Assembly (NCBI RefSeq): GCF_000981765.1 | Contig: NZ_CP010975.1 | Location: 682,001-746,000 of the forward strand | Reading direction: 5' to 3' | Length of the DNA: 64,000 nt | From: Kangiella geojedonensis | GTDB taxonomy: Bacteria; Pseudomonadota; Gammaproteobacteria; Enterobacterales; Kangiellaceae | In this document: positions 27,003 to 39,100 of the stretch, piece after piece | Layout: each line of letters opens with the position of its first letter | Position numbering within the stretch: position 1 is the first letter of the stretch | Notes under the pieces: generated by a model | The model's input: only the letters and a program-made list of their open reading frames with translations | Told to the model about the DNA's origin: nothing | Databases searched by the model: none | Program-made: the position numbers and the translations under genes

Positions 27003-28580
27003 ATGTCTAAATTGACGTCTGAAATTGAGAATCGTCGAACTTTTGCAATTATTTCGCACCCGGATGCAGGTAAAACAACCATTACCGAAAAAGTCTTGTT
27101 ATTTGGTAAGCAAATTCAAGAAGCAGGCGTGGTTAAAGGCCGTAAAGGCAAGCATGCCACGTCTGACTGGATGGAAATGGAGAAAGAACGTGGTATCTCG
27201 GTGACTACCTCGGTGATGCAGTTTCCGTATGGTGGTAAAACGGTGAACTTATTGGATACACCAGGCCACGAAGACTTCTCTGAGGATACTTATCGAACGT
27301 TAACTGCGGTTGATTCAGCGTTGATGGTCATTGATAGCGCGAAGGGTGTTGAGGCTAGAACGATTAAGCTGATGGAGGTCTGCCGATTACGTGACACGCC
27401 AATCGTGACCTTCATGAATAAAATGGACCGCGATATTCGTGACCCTATTGAGTTGCTTGATGAAGTCGAAGACGTCCTAAAAATCAAGTGTGCCCCCGTG
27501 TCATGGCCGATAGGTATGGGCAAGCAATTCAAAGGTGTTTATCACTTGTTGGAAGATAAGACCTACCTGTATAAATCAGGCCAAGGCCATACCATCCAAG
27601 AGGAACGCATCATTGAAGGCTTAGATAACCCAGAGCTTGATGAGGCCATAGGTAGTCTTGCGGATGACTTGCGAGATGAGCTTGAGTTAGTGCTGGGAGC
27701 GAGTCATGAGTTTGATCTCCAAGAATTCCTTGATGGTCAATTAACGCCGGTCTTTTTTGGTACTGCGTTGGGTAACTTTGGTGTTGATCACATGTTGAAT
27801 GGCTTGGTTGAGTGGGCGCCATCTCCGCTACCTCGTGAAGCCGATAACCGAGATGTTCCGGCAACTGAAGACAAGTTCACAGGGTTTGTGTTTAAGATAC
27901 AGGCCAATATGGACCCGCAGCACCGTGATCGTATTGCCTTCGTTAGAATTTGTAGTGGTAAATACCAGAAAGGCATGAAAATGCGTCATGTGCGCTTAGG
28001 TCGTGATATTGCAGTAAATAATGCACTGACGTTTTTAGCAGGTGACCGTGAGCACCTAGAAGAAGCTTATGCCGGTGATATTATTGGTTTACATAATCAC
28101 GGCACGATTCAGATTGGTGATACTTTTACTGAAGGCGAAGAACTGAAGTTCCGCGGTATTCCAAACTTTGCTCCCGAGCTATTTCGTCGCGTCCGTTTGC
28201 GCGATCCAATGAAGAACAAAGCGTTACTAAAAGGTTTGGTTCAGCTATCAGAAGAGGGTGCAACACAGGTCTTCAGGCCGCAAAACTCGAATGATTTAGT
28301 GTTAGGAGCGGTGGGTGTTCTGCAGTTCGACGTAGTTGCAGCTCGCTTAAAAAATGAATATAAAGTAGAGTGTATCTATGATCAGGTGAGCGTCGCGACT
28401 GCGCGCTGGGTCACTTGTGATGATGATAAGATGTTTGAAGAGTTCAAACGAAAAAATGCCGATAACATTGCTCTTGATGGTGGGGATAACTGGAGTTACT
28501 TGGCACCAACCATGGTCAATTTGAATTTAGCCATGGAGCGTTGGCCTGACGTTAACTTCCTAGAAACACGAGAGCACTAG
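27003..28580 (+). CDS. prfC: Peptide chain release factor 3 PrfC
   Basis: Translational GTPase that removes RF1/RF2 from the ribosome after peptide release. The 525 residues match RF3 of E. coli (529). G1 is SHPDAGKTT (18-26), G2 [13 protein letters not shown]3 DTPGHEDF and G4 NKMD; domains II and III follow with [10 protein letters not shown] and the final MERWPDV. The TatD-family gene follows after 21 bp. Confidence 0.97.
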   Translation: MSKLTSEIENRRTFAIISHPDAGKTTITEKVLLFGKQIQEAGVVKGRKGKHATSDWMEMEKERGISVTTSVMQFPYGGKTVNLLDTPGHEDFSEDTYRTLTAVDSALMVIDSAKGVEARTIKLMEVCRLRDTPIVTFMNKMDRDIRDPIELLDEVEDVLKIKCAPVSWPIGMGKQFKGVYHLLEDKTYLYKSGQGHTIQEERIIEGLDNPELDEAIGSLADDLRDELELVLGASHEFDLQEFLDGQLTPVFFGTALGNFGVDHMLNGLVEWAPSPLPREADNRDVPATEDKFTGFVFKIQANMDPQHRDRIAFVRICSGKYQKGMKMRHVRLGRDIAVNNALTFLAGDREHLEEAYAGDIIGLHNHGTIQIGDTFTEGEELKFRGIPNFAPELFRRVRLRDPMKNKALLKGLVQLSEEGATQVFRPQNSNDLVLGAVGVLQFDVVAARLKNEYKVECIYDQVSVATARWVTCDDDKMFEEFKRKNADNIALDGGDNWSYLAPTMVNLNLAMERWPDVNFLETREH

Positions 28581-28601
28581 ACTAGGACACTAATAAAAAC
28601 T

Positions 28602-29399
28602 ATGTTTAAGCCTAAGCACAAAGCACCTAATATCCGATTATTTGATAGTCATTGCCATCTAGACTTTCCGGTTTTTGATAATGACCGCGATGCTATTTTT
28701 GAGCAAATGCGAAAAGTCGGTATTGAGGGTGTTTTGATCCCCGGCGTTAAAAAGGAAAATTGGCGATTTATTCGCCAATTAGCCGCGATTAAACCGGGAG
28801 TTCATGTTGCGCTTGGCCTTCATCCGATGTTCTTAAAAGAGCATCGTAAAGAACATATCCATGATTTAGAATTGGCCGCGGGCATTAAACCCCTGGCAGC
28901 GATTGGCGAAATTGGACTCGATTATTATGAAAAGAATCTTGATAGAAAGGTTCAGATCGCCTTGTTTAAAGCCCAGGTTGAAATTGCTAAATCGTGCAAG
29001 TTACCCATTGTTTTACATGTCAGAAAAGCTCATGAAGACGTATTACTGTATTTAAAAACCATGAAATTCCAAGAGGGCGGTATCGTCCATGCTTTTAACG
29101 GCAGTATGCAGCAGGCTGAGCGCTACCGTGAGCTAGGCTTCAAGCTGGGATTTGGTGGCGCGATGACTTATGAGCGCTCTGTTAAGCTCAGAGAGTTAGC
29201 TAAAAATCTATTGTTGTCGGATATTGTATTGGAAACTGATGCGCCTGATATGATGCCTGCTGGTTGTGAGAAAGATCACAATAGCCCTTTAAACATTTTC
29301 CAGAACTTCAACACGCTTGTTGAGCTACGGAGTGAGTCAGCAGAAGAGATTGCCCTGCAAACCTCTCAAAACTCGAGAATCGCTCTTCGCGTATCTTAA
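28602..29399 (+). CDS. TatD-family metal-dependent hydrolase, YjjV-like
   Basis: A 265-residue TIM-barrel hydrolase. The HxH metal motif is in DSHCHLDFP, the metal-bridging Glu in AIGEIGLDYYE, His in LHVRKAHED, a further His in VHAFNGS, and the Asp in LETDAPDMMP, so all metal ligands are present. Its similarity and position after prfC point to the YjjV branch, putative 3'-5' DNA/RNA exonuclease or deacylase. In vivo role is unsettled. Confidence 0.88.
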   Translation: MFKPKHKAPNIRLFDSHCHLDFPVFDNDRDAIFEQMRKVGIEGVLIPGVKKENWRFIRQLAAIKPGVHVALGLHPMFLKEHRKEHIHDLELAAGIKPLAAIGEIGLDYYEKNLDRKVQIALFKAQVEIAKSCKLPIVLHVRKAHEDVLLYLKTMKFQEGGIVHAFNGSMQQAERYRELGFKLGFGGAMTYERSVKLRELAKNLLLSDIVLETDAPDMMPAGCEKDHNSPLNIFQNFNTLVELRSESAEEIALQTSQNSRIALRVS

Positions 29400-29547
29400 T
29401 GTACAAAATCTAAGCACTTCACACTTTAGATGTATCTCAATTGTTATTCATGGTTGATTAAGCTATAAAGCCGAAGCTTGTGTCTTTTTCTATTCTTTTA
29501 AGATCAAGCACTTATAATCAATTAATAAATAACAAATGGGGATAATC

Positions 29548-32475
29548 ATGGATAAAAATATTTTTTTTCCACCCGTAAAAAAGTTATTGGTGGCTGGCGC
29601 TGTATTTGCTGCGTTCGGCTTCAATAACACCACTATAGCTGCGGAAGATGACGCCAGTGCTGAAGCTGAAAGCATTGTCGTTACCGGTTCTCGTATCAGA
29701 CAAGCACAAGCTGAAGGTTCTAATCCGGTTCAAGTATTATCACGTGAAGACTTGGAACGTACAGGTTTGAAAACTGTGGGTGATATTTTACAACGTTTGC
29801 CAGCGGCTGGTTCTGCGCTGAACACCCGCTTCAATAGTAGCGGTAACTTCGGTTTTCCACCGGATGGTGGTGGTATCGGAGCTGGTGCCGCGGAAGTAGC
29901 GTTACGCCACTTAGATGCTAAGCGTACATTAGTATTGGTTGATGGGGTTCGTTGGGTTAACGGTTCATCAGCGTCGGGTGTATCAAACTCTGTGGATTTA
30001 AATACGATTCCTATTAGTATTATCGACCGTATTGAAATTTTAGAAGATGGCGCTTCATCCATTTATGGTTCTGATGCGATTGCAGGTGTTGTAAACGTCA
30101 TCACACGTAAAGATTTTGACGGCTTTGAATTTAATGCCTACGGCGGTGCTTATGATGAAGGTGATGGTGAGACTGGTCAGTTTGACTTAGCTTTTGGCGC
30201 GCAAGGTGACCGTCACCGTGTATTCTTTAGTATCAGTCACTACGATCAGCAAAAAGTTGATTCTTTTGAACGTGAGCTTTCAGTATTCCCTACGCCGGGT
30301 ACTGGCTTAACGCGTGGTAGTTCAGGTACGCCCCAAGGTCGTTTCCTATTTTTCGGACAAGACAATGACAATGATGGTAACCCAGATGTTGTTAACTTAA
30401 CGATTAATGACGGTGTGACTGGTATCCCTAACTATGATCCGAACAACCCTGGTGGTCCTGGAGATGATTTCCATGTCTTTACCAACAACGATCGATTTAA
30501 CTTCGCATCGTACAATTTGTACGTAACACCAAGTCAAAGAACATCGATTTTCGGTCAAGCAGATTATCAAATTACGGATAACGTAAACTTCTATGCGAAA
30601 GCATTGTATAACAACCGTAAATCTACAAACCAAGCTGCTCCAGAGCCTATTTTCATTGGTCCAGATGCGGGTACTGGCGGTCTAGCTGATACAGTGATTG
30701 TTCATGAAACTAACCCATACAACCCGTTTGGAATGACGTTAGATTCTTCGAACTTTATTTTCGCTGGTCGTCGTCCAATCGAAGGTGGACCACGTGTCTT
30801 CCGTCAGAATGTTGATACCAGCTATATTGGCCTAGGTTTCAATGGTGATTTTGTCGCCGGCGATAATGTCTTCTTCTGGGATGTGAACTACAACCACGGT
30901 AAAAACTACGCGACTCAGATTAAGCGTGGTGGTTATAACATCCGTCGTATCAAAAATGCGTTAGGTCCATTGGCTGACTGTCAAGCAATGGAAGGCTGTG
31001 TGCCGCTTAACTTGTTTGGTGGTCAAGGCGATGGTTCAGGGACTATCACTCAGGAAATGTTGGATTATATTCAATTCATTCAAAAAGATGCGAGTGAAAA
31101 CGTTATAGATACTCTGTCTGCGAATATCTCGGGTGATTTGTTTGAAATGCCGGCGGGTTACTTCTCGTTTGCGGCAGGTATCGAGTCTCGTGAATATCGT
31201 GGTTTCTTCGAGCCAGATCCGGTTGTCGTCGCAGGCGATAGTAATGGTGTTCCATCTTCGCCAACGAGTGGCTCTTATGAAGTGGACGAATATTACGCTG
31301 AGTTTAAAGTGCCGTTATTAGCTGACGTTGCAGCTGCGGAAGAGTTAACGCTCTCACTGGCAGCTCGTACTTCGGACTACAGTACTTTTGGTACTGAAAC
31401 GACAACTAAAGCCGGTGTACTATGGCGTGTTACAGATGAGTTAATGTTCCGTGGTTCGATTTCGGAAGGTTTCCGCGCACCGAGTATTGGTGAGCTGTAC
31501 TCTTCAGGCTCTCGTTTCGATGCAACCTTAGCTGATCGCTGTAGCGATTACGCTGGTACTCAGTATGAAGCGAACTGTCAGGCACTTGGGGTTCCTGGTA
31601 CTTACACTCAGTTAAACAGTCAAATTTCTGTGACAACAGGTGGTAATGAGGACCTAAAGGCTGAAACTTCAGATAGTCAAACACTTGGTTTTGTATATAG
31701 CCCACAGTGGGTCAACTCTGTTGACTGGATTAACACCTTGGATTTCAAAGGTACTTACTATAAACACGAGATAGAAGGAGCTGTTCAAGCAATTGACGCT
31801 CAGACACAGTTAGACTTGTGTGTTAATACCTTGGATTCGCTGTATTGTGATGGCATTAGCCGTGCGTCTACTGGCGCTATTAATGGTTTCAATAACCGTC
31901 TTGTTAACATCGGTGGTATTGAAACTTCGGGCTATGATCTGAGCATCTCTTACACAGCACCGCAGTCTGATTGGGGTATGTTCTCAGTAACTTGGTTTAA
32001 TACTTTTGTTAGCGAATATATCGAAGAGTCGCTTGGCAACCGTGTTGACTTAGCAGGTATTGAACGCAATGATTCGGGGATTCCTGAATGGAAATCAGTA
32101 TTAACCTTAGGCCTTAATCAAGATGACTGGGGCTTAAGCTGGACGGTTCGTTATGTGGATAGCTTAACGGAAGACTGTACAGATTTCCTTGATGGTACTT
32201 CTGATAGTTTGACGGCGTTGGGTTTATGCTCTAATCCGAATACTGCTGATGAATCAATGTCGAAGAATGAACTAAGCTCTCGTGTTTATAACGATATACA
32301 GTTTAGCTACTTCCCTGATGTTGACGGTATGGATATGGAGCTGAACGTTGGTGTGAATAACTTCTTAGATGAAGAACCACCAGCATGTTATAGCTGTTCA
32401 TTAAATGGTTATGATCCATCAGTTTATGATCCTGAAGGTGTGTTTGCTTATGCTTCGATTAAATTGAAGTTCTAA
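29548..32475 (+). CDS. TonB-dependent outer membrane receptor
   Basis: A 975-residue ligand-gated outer membrane channel driven by TonB. The signal peptide (hydrophobic run about 12-28, cleavage near AEDDA) precedes a TonB box-like SIVVTGSRI, the plug domain with [10 protein letters not shown] and [19 protein letters not shown], and a long barrel that ends in IKLKF with a terminal Phe. The plug style is that of the large receptors of marine gammaproteobacteria and xanthomonads that take up peptides or glycans; the substrate cannot be told. Several Cys pairs occur in extracellular loops (for example [21 protein letters not shown]). Start set at 29548 because a GGGGA site lies 6 bp upstream. 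TATAAT at 29513 may be its -10 box. Confidence 0.92.
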   Translation: MDKNIFFPPVKKLLVAGAVFAAFGFNNTTIAAEDDASAEAESIVVTGSRIRQAQAEGSNPVQVLSREDLERTGLKTVGDILQRLPAAGSALNTRFNSSGNFGFPPDGGGIGAGAAEVALRHLDAKRTLVLVDGVRWVNGSSASGVSNSVDLNTIPISIIDRIEILEDGASSIYGSDAIAGVVNVITRKDFDGFEFNAYGGAYDEGDGETGQFDLAFGAQGDRHRVFFSISHYDQQKVDSFERELSVFPTPGTGLTRGSSGTPQGRFLFFGQDNDNDGNPDVVNLTINDGVTGIPNYDPNNPGGPGDDFHVFTNNDRFNFASYNLYVTPSQRTSIFGQADYQITDNVNFYAKALYNNRKSTNQAAPEPIFIGPDAGTGGLADTVIVHETNPYNPFGMTLDSSNFIFAGRRPIEGGPRVFRQNVDTSYIGLGFNGDFVAGDNVFFWDVNYNHGKNYATQIKRGGYNIRRIKNALGPLADCQAMEGCVPLNLFGGQGDGSGTITQEMLDYIQFIQKDASENVIDTLSANISGDLFEMPAGYFSFAAGIESREYRGFFEPDPVVVAGDSNGVPSSPTSGSYEVDEYYAEFKVPLLADVAAAEELTLSLAARTSDYSTFGTETTTKAGVLWRVTDELMFRGSISEGFRAPSIGELYSSGSRFDATLADRCSDYAGTQYEANCQALGVPGTYTQLNSQISVTTGGNEDLKAETSDSQTLGFVYSPQWVNSVDWINTLDFKGTYYKHEIEGAVQAIDAQTQLDLCVNTLDSLYCDGISRASTGAINGFNNRLVNIGGIETSGYDLSISYTAPQSDWGMFSVTWFNTFVSEYIEESLGNRVDLAGIERNDSGIPEWKSVLTLGLNQDDWGLSWTVRYVDSLTEDCTDFLDGTSDSLTALGLCSNPNTADESMSKNELSSRVYNDIQFSYFPDVDGMDMELNVGVNNFLDEEPPACYSCSLNGYDPSVYDPEGVFAYASIKLKF

Positions 32476-32492
32476 GCTAACCAAACCAAAAA

Positions 32493-32518
32493 AAAAATGG
32501 GGCTTCGGCCCCATTTTT
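32493..32518 (+). terminator. Intrinsic terminator after TonB receptor gene
   Basis: A-tract, ATGGGGC, UUCG tetraloop, GCCCCAT and T-run: a classic stable stem. Confidence 0.95.
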
Positions 32519-32643
32519 GTTTGTCTAATCCTCATGAATTCTGTTAATCAGCCCCAACTTTGTAAAAGACTCATCGACTAACTCTTTGAAAATAAGGCAA
32601 TATGCTTTAATCTGGAGATAATAATCACAGGAAAAGTAATTCG

Positions 32644-34413
32644 ATGACGTCGCCATTATCTACATTCCACATTCTAAAGCTATTGCTAAAAGCTGACTGG
32701 ATATCAGACGAGCAGTTCGAGACTGCTAAGATTCACTTAAGACAAGTGGATCCCAAGTTGCATCCGGTTGAGCAGGTGGCGCACTTATCCCTAACGCGAC
32801 ATGACCATCATCAAAAAATCATTGATGAAGAGGTATTAACGCGTTTCCTAGCGGGCTTGTATAAACTGCCTTATTACCGAATTGACCCGTTGAAAGTTCA
32901 TGTAGACGAGGTTACTCAAGTCATGTCTTACGCTTATGCGCAACGGCATAACATTCTAGCAGTTGAAGTTAACGAACAAGAAAATAGCGTCAAAGTCGCG
33001 GTCATGAACCCAGACGACTTGGGGTGGAGGGAAAGTTTAGGGCAGGTGGTGAGCAAAGATATTATCCCTGTGTTTGCTAATCCGGCGGCCATTAAACGTT
33101 ATCAAAAAGAATTTTACCAATTGTCAGCTTCAGTGGCTGGGGCAAAAGGAACCAAACTTCAGAATGACACCAGTGTTACTAACCTTGAGCAGCTGATCGA
33201 GCTGAAGGGCAGTGATGAAGCCGATGCTAACGACAAGCACATCGTCCAAATCGTGGATTGGCTACTGCAATATGCGTTTAAAGAGCGAGCTAGCGATATA
33301 CATATTGAGCCGCGCCGCGAAGTTGGGAAGATCCGTTTTAGAATCGATGGTGTTCTGCATAACGTTTATGAGTTGCCGATTGCGATTACTCATGCCGTTA
33401 TTTCACGATTGAAAATACTTGGTCGCATGGATCTCGCTGAGCGAAGAAAACCCTTGGACGGTCGGGTTAAAACCAAAGCGCCTAATGGGCAAGAAATCGA
33501 ATTGCGATTATCCACGTTACCCACTGCATTTGGCGAAAAATTTGTAGGTCGTATCTTTGATCCGACAGTATTAACTCGTGAATTTTCAGAGCTTGGTTTA
33601 GAACCAGAGACGGAACATACTTGGCGTGAAATGATTGGGCAGTCGACGGGGATTGTATTGCTCACTGGGCCAACCGGTTCGGGTAAAACAACAACCCTCT
33701 ATACGTCATTAAAACTCTTGGCGACTTCGGAAGTTAACGTTTGTACGATAGAAGATCCGATCGAAATGGTTGATCCGAAGTTGAACCAGATGCAGGTTCA
33801 TCATGATATTAACCTCGACTTTGCGGCTGGTGTAAAAGCTCTGTTACGGCAAGATCCCGATATTATTATGATTGGTGAGATTCGTGATCAGGAAACAGCA
33901 CAAATGGCGGTGCAAGCAGCTTTAACAGGGCACCTTGTCATTTCAACGCTTCACACCAATGACGCGCCTTCAGCCATGACGCGATTGATTGAAGTTGGGG
34001 TCGAGCCCTATCTACTCAACGCCACCATGTTAGGGGTGATGGCTCAACGGCTGGTTCGAACGCTGTGTAACCATTGTAAGCGTCGAGTTGAGGTGAACTC
34101 GGATGCTTGGGATAGTTTAGTCGGGGATAACCTTAATGGAACCTTGGAAAAGCCAGAATATATTTATGAGCCGGCAGGTTGTGATGAATGTCGTCACACG
34201 GGCTATCAAGGGCGACAAGGCATTTATGAACTCATGAGCGTAACCGATGAGTTAAAAACCTTGGTGCATGATGATGCTGAAATCAGAACGTTACGCAAGC
34301 AGGCGCAAAAGCAGGGGATGAATTTGCTCAGAGTCAGTGGCGCTTACAAAGTCGCCCAAGGGCTCACGACTATTGAGGAAGTGTTAAGAGTGTCTCCGCG
34401 CGATAATAATTAG
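32644..34413 (+). CDS. GspE/PilB-family ATPase without neighbouring secretion genes
   Basis: Hexameric motor ATPase of the type II secretion / type IV pilus class, 589 residues. An N-terminal MshEN/GspE-like domain (about 10-155) precedes the ATPase core: Asp box ASDIHIEP, Walker A GPTGSGKT (342-349), Walker B IIMIGE (407-412), His box GHLVISTLHTNDA, and the zinc-binding tetracysteine C475/C478/C513/C516. All catalytic parts are intact. There are no gsp, pil or msh genes around it, so it is an orphan or serves a system encoded elsewhere. Two strong single-gene boundaries isolate it. Confidence 0.9.
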   Translation: MTSPLSTFHILKLLLKADWISDEQFETAKIHLRQVDPKLHPVEQVAHLSLTRHDHHQKIIDEEVLTRFLAGLYKLPYYRIDPLKVHVDEVTQVMSYAYAQRHNILAVEVNEQENSVKVAVMNPDDLGWRESLGQVVSKDIIPVFANPAAIKRYQKEFYQLSASVAGAKGTKLQNDTSVTNLEQLIELKGSDEADANDKHIVQIVDWLLQYAFKERASDIHIEPRREVGKIRFRIDGVLHNVYELPIAITHAVISRLKILGRMDLAERRKPLDGRVKTKAPNGQEIELRLSTLPTAFGEKFVGRIFDPTVLTREFSELGLEPETEHTWREMIGQSTGIVLLTGPTGSGKTTTLYTSLKLLATSEVNVCTIEDPIEMVDPKLNQMQVHHDINLDFAAGVKALLRQDPDIIMIGEIRDQETAQMAVQAALTGHLVISTLHTNDAPSAMTRLIEVGVEPYLLNATMLGVMAQRLVRTLCNHCKRRVEVNSDAWDSLVGDNLNGTLEKPEYIYEPAGCDECRHTGYQGRQGIYELMSVTDELKTLVHDDAEIRTLRKQAQKQGMNLLRVSGAYKVAQGLTTIEEVLRVSPRDNN

Positions 34414-34427
34414 CGCTACAAGCTTTT

Positions 34428-34462
34428 GCAGTAAAGTAGTTGCAGTAAAACTACTTTACTGC
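34428..34462. repeat. 13-bp inverted repeat between convergent genes
   Basis: GCAGTAAAGTAGT and its exact complement around a 9-base loop, overlapping the last codons of mltF. AT-rich and lacking a T-run, it is at best a weak bidirectional terminator. Confidence 0.5.
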
Positions 34463-35937
34463 TTATCTTCCTCGACGTCTACGTCGCCTTGCTGCTCCAT
34501 GGCTTCTTCAATCACCTCTTCAGCTGGCTCGATGTCCTCCTCAGTGGTTTCTTCCTCTAATTCAATAATACCAGGCTTGGGCTCAGCTACCTTTTTCAAT
34601 ACTTGATAATAACGACGTATATTGTTGACGTATTTAACGGGTTCATCGCCACGGGCATAACCAAAGCGTGTTTTCGAGTACCACTTCTTTTGGCGCAATA
34701 ATGGCAAGAATTTTTTGACCACTAACCACTTGTCGGGGTTTTCCCCTGCTTGATCGGCGAGTCTGCGGGCGTCTTCTAAGTGCCCAAAACCAACGTTGTA
34801 GCCCGCTAACGCAAACCAGGTGCGATCAGGATCGCCAATTCTCTCAGGAATTTTTTTCTTCATTAATCTAAAGTAATCTGCGCCACCCATAATGCTCTGT
34901 TTTGGATCGAGGCGGTTCTCGATACCCAGTTGGGCAGCCGTATCAAGCGTCAGCATCATCAAGCCTCTAACGCCTGTTGGCGAGCGTGCGTCAGGTTCCC
35001 AGTGAGACTCCTGATAACCCATGGCTGCCAAAAAGCGCCAATCCAAGTCATCGCCTGCTGCTTCATAGAAAAAAGGCTTAAACTCTGGAAGTTTGCTCTC
35101 AATCGCACGATGAAAAGCTCTGCTACCAACATAGTCGAATTTAGATAAATGTCCGTAATAACGTTCAACAAGGTACGATAAGGTGCCATCTTCTCTTATT
35201 TTACTGAAAAACTCGATAGCTTTGATGAATAGGCTATTGTCACCATTTTTATTAAACGCCCAAGCTAGCTCTTCGGGTTCTGATACGCTAAAAGCGACCG
35301 CTAATTCGGGCTGGACTTGGCGCATTAAGTCAAGCTCGTTGGAGTCGACGATGGTGTACTGAATCTCTCCTGCAAGCACCATATCCAGCAAGTCTTGAGA
35401 GGTTAAGTCCGAACGTTCGGTCCAGCTTAGCTCAGGGTAGTCTTTTTGGATGTCGTATAAGTCTTCAGAATGCGAGCTGTTTGCGATAATGGTTAACTGC
35501 TCGTCAATTTGTGAGAAGTCACGTGGTCTGTTATTGCCTTTTAGGTAAACTAGCTTACTGGTTATGCTTTGATAGGGAGGCCCAAAGCGTAAACGCTCTT
35601 GGCGCTGGCGCGTCACCGTCAGGCCTGCTGCAGCGAAATCGACTTTTCCTTGTTCGACTTCGTTGAGGATTTTGGCGATATCGTTATGCGTAACAATTTC
35701 TAAACGGACCCCTAAATCCTCGGCGAAAAGTTTTACCAGCTCGTACTCAAAGCCTGAGAAACCTTTCTCGCCAACTGACATGGTGGTTGGGGATATGCGA
35801 CTGTAGACTTTGATATAGCCTTGTTCTTGGATTCGCTCCAGCTGCGTTTTTTGTTGATAATCGCAGGATACAAGACCCCCGAGAGAGAACAGGGTTAGCG
35901 CTAGAAAGCTCAGTTTTTTGTAGAAGCTTGTTATCAT
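34456..35937 (-). CDS. mltF: Membrane-bound lytic murein transglycosylase F MltF
   Basis: Outer-membrane lipoprotein that cleaves peptidoglycan glycan strands to 1,6-anhydro ends. The 493 residues begin with a lipoprotein signal (LGGLVSC, lipidated Cys25), then a periplasmic substrate-binding-protein (SBP_bac_3) domain (about 35-265) that regulates the enzyme, then the SLT domain with catalytic Glu310 in YQESHWEPDARSPTGVRGLM and the AGYNVGFGHL motif. The last 40 residues are a Glu-rich acidic tail. Divergent from purL as in E. coli. Confidence 0.96.
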   Translation of the reverse strand: MITSFYKKLSFLALTLFSLGGLVSCDYQQKTQLERIQEQGYIKVYSRISPTTMSVGEKGFSGFEYELVKLFAEDLGVRLEIVTHNDIAKILNEVEQGKVDFAAAGLTVTRQRQERLRFGPPYQSITSKLVYLKGNNRPRDFSQIDEQLTIIANSSHSEDLYDIQKDYPELSWTERSDLTSQDLLDMVLAGEIQYTIVDSNELDLMRQVQPELAVAFSVSEPEELAWAFNKNGDNSLFIKAIEFFSKIREDGTLSYLVERYYGHLSKFDYVGSRAFHRAIESKLPEFKPFFYEAAGDDLDWRFLAAMGYQESHWEPDARSPTGVRGLMMLTLDTAAQLGIENRLDPKQSIMGGADYFRLMKKKIPERIGDPDRTWFALAGYNVGFGHLEDARRLADQAGENPDKWLVVKKFLPLLRQKKWYSKTRFGYARGDEPVKYVNNIRRYYQVLKKVAEPKPGIIELEEETTEEDIEPAEEVIEEAMEQQGDVDVEEDKQ

Positions 35938-36110
35938 TAAAGATTATTACCTGATGAGCAACTACCCGCATTATGAAGGTAAATGCTAAAAAAGTGCAAA
36001 TTTAAGCGTTTAAATTTCCTCAATGACTTATCAAAAAGTCCTAGATGGAGTAAAATTTGCCCACTAGTTGGTATCCACCCCTCACACAGTTTAGAAAAGC
36101 CGAGAAGTTT

Positions 36111-39100
36111 ATGCTCATACTACGCGGAAATCCTGCCTATTCACAGTTCCAGAAACAACGTCTTTTAGAAGAAGCTAGCGCTATTGAACCTCGTATTGCT
36201 GAGGTCTATGGTGAGTTTGTGCACTATGTTCATGTTAGTGCTGAGCTTTCAGAAGACGAATTACAAGTCTTAGACCGTTTGCTGGAATATGGTCCTGACC
36301 GCACGGCGAGCGAACACACGGGACATCGTATGATTGTCGTCCCTCGTCCCGGCACTATCTCTCCTTGGTCATCAAAAGCGACTAATATCGCGCAAAACTG
36401 TGGCTTGAATAAAGTTATCCGTATTGAGCGTGGCGTTGCGGTTTATTTTAATAATCCGGAAGGCGAACCACTTAACGCTGAGCTGGCAGAGACGTTAAAA
36501 CCTTTGGTGCATGACCGCATGACGCAGGTTGTGTTAACGCAGCATGAAGAAGCAGAGCAGTTGTTTGTCCAAGAAAGCCCTAAACCTTACTCAACCGTGG
36601 ATATTCTCAACGGTGGTCGTGAGGCTTTAGAAGTTGCTAACGTTGAAATTGGGTTGGCTCTGGCGGAAGACGAGATTGATTACTTGGTGGAGAGCTTTAC
36701 ACAGCTGGGTCGAAATCCTGTAGATGTTGAGCTAATGATGTTCGCGCAGGCCAACTCAGAGCACTGTCGCCACAAAATTTTCAATGCATCTTGGACTATT
36801 GACGGGATTGAGAAAGACTTGTCATTGTTCAAGATGATTAAAAATACTTATGCCACTAACTCGGAAGGCGTCTTGTCGGCGTATAAAGATAACGCTGCCG
36901 TGTTTGAAGGCTTTAGTGCGCATCGCTTCTTCTCTAGCGCTGACACTTACGAATACCAGTATCATCTAGAGCCTGTTCACGTCTTGATCAAAGTCGAAAC
37001 ACACAATCACCCAACCTGTATTTCTCCTTATCCAGGTGCTTCAACAGGCTCTGGTGGTGAAATTCGTGACGAAGGCGCGACCGGAATTGGCGGTAAACCG
37101 AAAGCGGGTTTGACCGGCTTTACGGTTTCGAACTTGCGTGTTCCAGGTTATGAGCAGCCTTGGGAAACAGATTTTGGTAAGCCTGAGCGTATCGTAACGG
37201 CTCTGGACATCATGCTAGAAGGGCCGATTGGTGGTGCAAGCTTTAATAATGAGTTTGGTCGTCCAGCGATTAACGGTTACTTCCGTACATTTGAAGAGCA
37301 ATTCGAATTTGAATACGGCACCGAAGTGCGCGGTTATCATAAGCCGATTATGATTGCTGGTGGTATGGGTAACATTCGCGAACAGCACGTTGAGAAAAAA
37401 GAAATTAAGCCGGGCTACAAAGTTGTGGTTCTAGGCGGCCCAGCGATGTTAATCGGTTTGGGTGGTGGTGCTGCCTCGTCGATGGCGTCAGGTTCGAGCC
37501 AAGAAGATTTAGATTTTGCTTCAGTGCAGCGTGATAACCCAGAGATGGAACGTCGCTGTCAGGAAGTGATTGACCGCTGCTGGTCAATGGGCGAGCGTAA
37601 CCCCATTGAATTTATCCACGATGTGGGCGCGGGCGGTTTATCCAACGCAATCCCTGAGCTGGTACATGATGGCGAGCGTGGCGGTAAGTTTGAGTTACGC
37701 CGTGTGCCGAATGCCGAAAAAGGTATGGCGCCGGTAGAAATCTGGTGTAACGAAGCGCAAGAGCGTTACGTTTTAGCGGTATCTCCTGAGAATGTTGAAC
37801 AATTCGAAGCGATTTGTTCACGCGAGCGCTGTCCGTTTGCGGTAGTGGGTGAAGCGACAGAAGAGTTACACCTTGAATTAAACGATGAGCATTTTGACAA
37901 CAAGCCTGTCGACTTACCGATGGATATTTTATTCGGCAAGCCGCCAAAAATGCACCGTGAAGCCAAGACTTTATCGAAGCCATCAACCGAGCTTCCAAAA
38001 GTTGACGATATCAACGAGGCTGTGGACCGTATCTTGGCATTGCCAGCGGTTGCCGATAAAACGTTCTTAATCACCATCGGCGATAGAACCGTTGGTGGTA
38101 TGGTGTCGCGCGACCAAATGGTTGGCCCATGGCAGGTTCCTGTGGCGGATTGCGCTGTGACGACTTCGACACACAACAGCTACACAGGCGAAGCCATGGC
38201 GATGGGTGAGCGTACGCCAGCGGCATTGTTGGACAGTGCGGCAGCAGCACGTATGGCGGTTGGTGAGGCGGTAACTAATATCGCAGCATCAAAGATTGAT
38301 GACATTAAAAAGATTCGTTTATCGGCAAACTGGATGGCGGCTGCAGGCGCACCCGGCGAAGATGCGAATCTTTATGAAGCAGTGCAAGCCGTTGGTATGG
38401 AACTTTGCCCAGAGTTAGGCATTACCATTCCTGTCGGTAAAGACTCGATGTCGATGAAAACGGTGTGGGAAGAAGATGGTAAGAAGAAAAGCGTTACTTC
38501 GCCATTATCGTTAGTGATTACAGCGTTCGCGCCAGTGACTGACGTGCGCAAAAGTTTAACGCCACAACTTAGAACCGATATTGGTGACACTGAGTTATTG
38601 TTAATCGATCTAGGACGCGGTAAAAACCGTTTAGGTGCAACAGCTTTTACTCAGGTGTATAAACTATTAGGTACTGAGCCAGCTAACGTTGATTCAAGCG
38701 ATGATTTGCGTAATTTCTTCAACGCCGTTCAAGGTTTAAATCAGTCTGGATTAGTCAGCGCTTACCATGACCGTTCAGACGGTGGCCTATTAACGACTCT
38801 CGTTGAAATGGGCTTTGCTGGTAACTGTGGCGTCAGCGTGGACTTAACTGGCCTAAACGGTACGGCAGAAGAAATCCTATTCAACGAAGAGCTGGGTGCT
38901 GTGTTACAAGTGCCAGCCTCTAAGCGCGAAGAAGTAGAAGCTCTATTGAAAGCGCATAATGTTGATGCCTTCAGCCACTTCATTGGCGTGCCAGCAGAAA
39001 CTAAAACCTTCAGCGTGACTAAAGATGACCAAGACATCATTTCACGCGAGATGAAAGACTTACGCGCGATTTGGTCGGAACTAACCTTCCACATGCAAAA

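Noticed and set aside
36057-36110. Upstream TTG start for purL
   Set aside because: The extra 18 residues do not match PurL, which begins at MLILRG.
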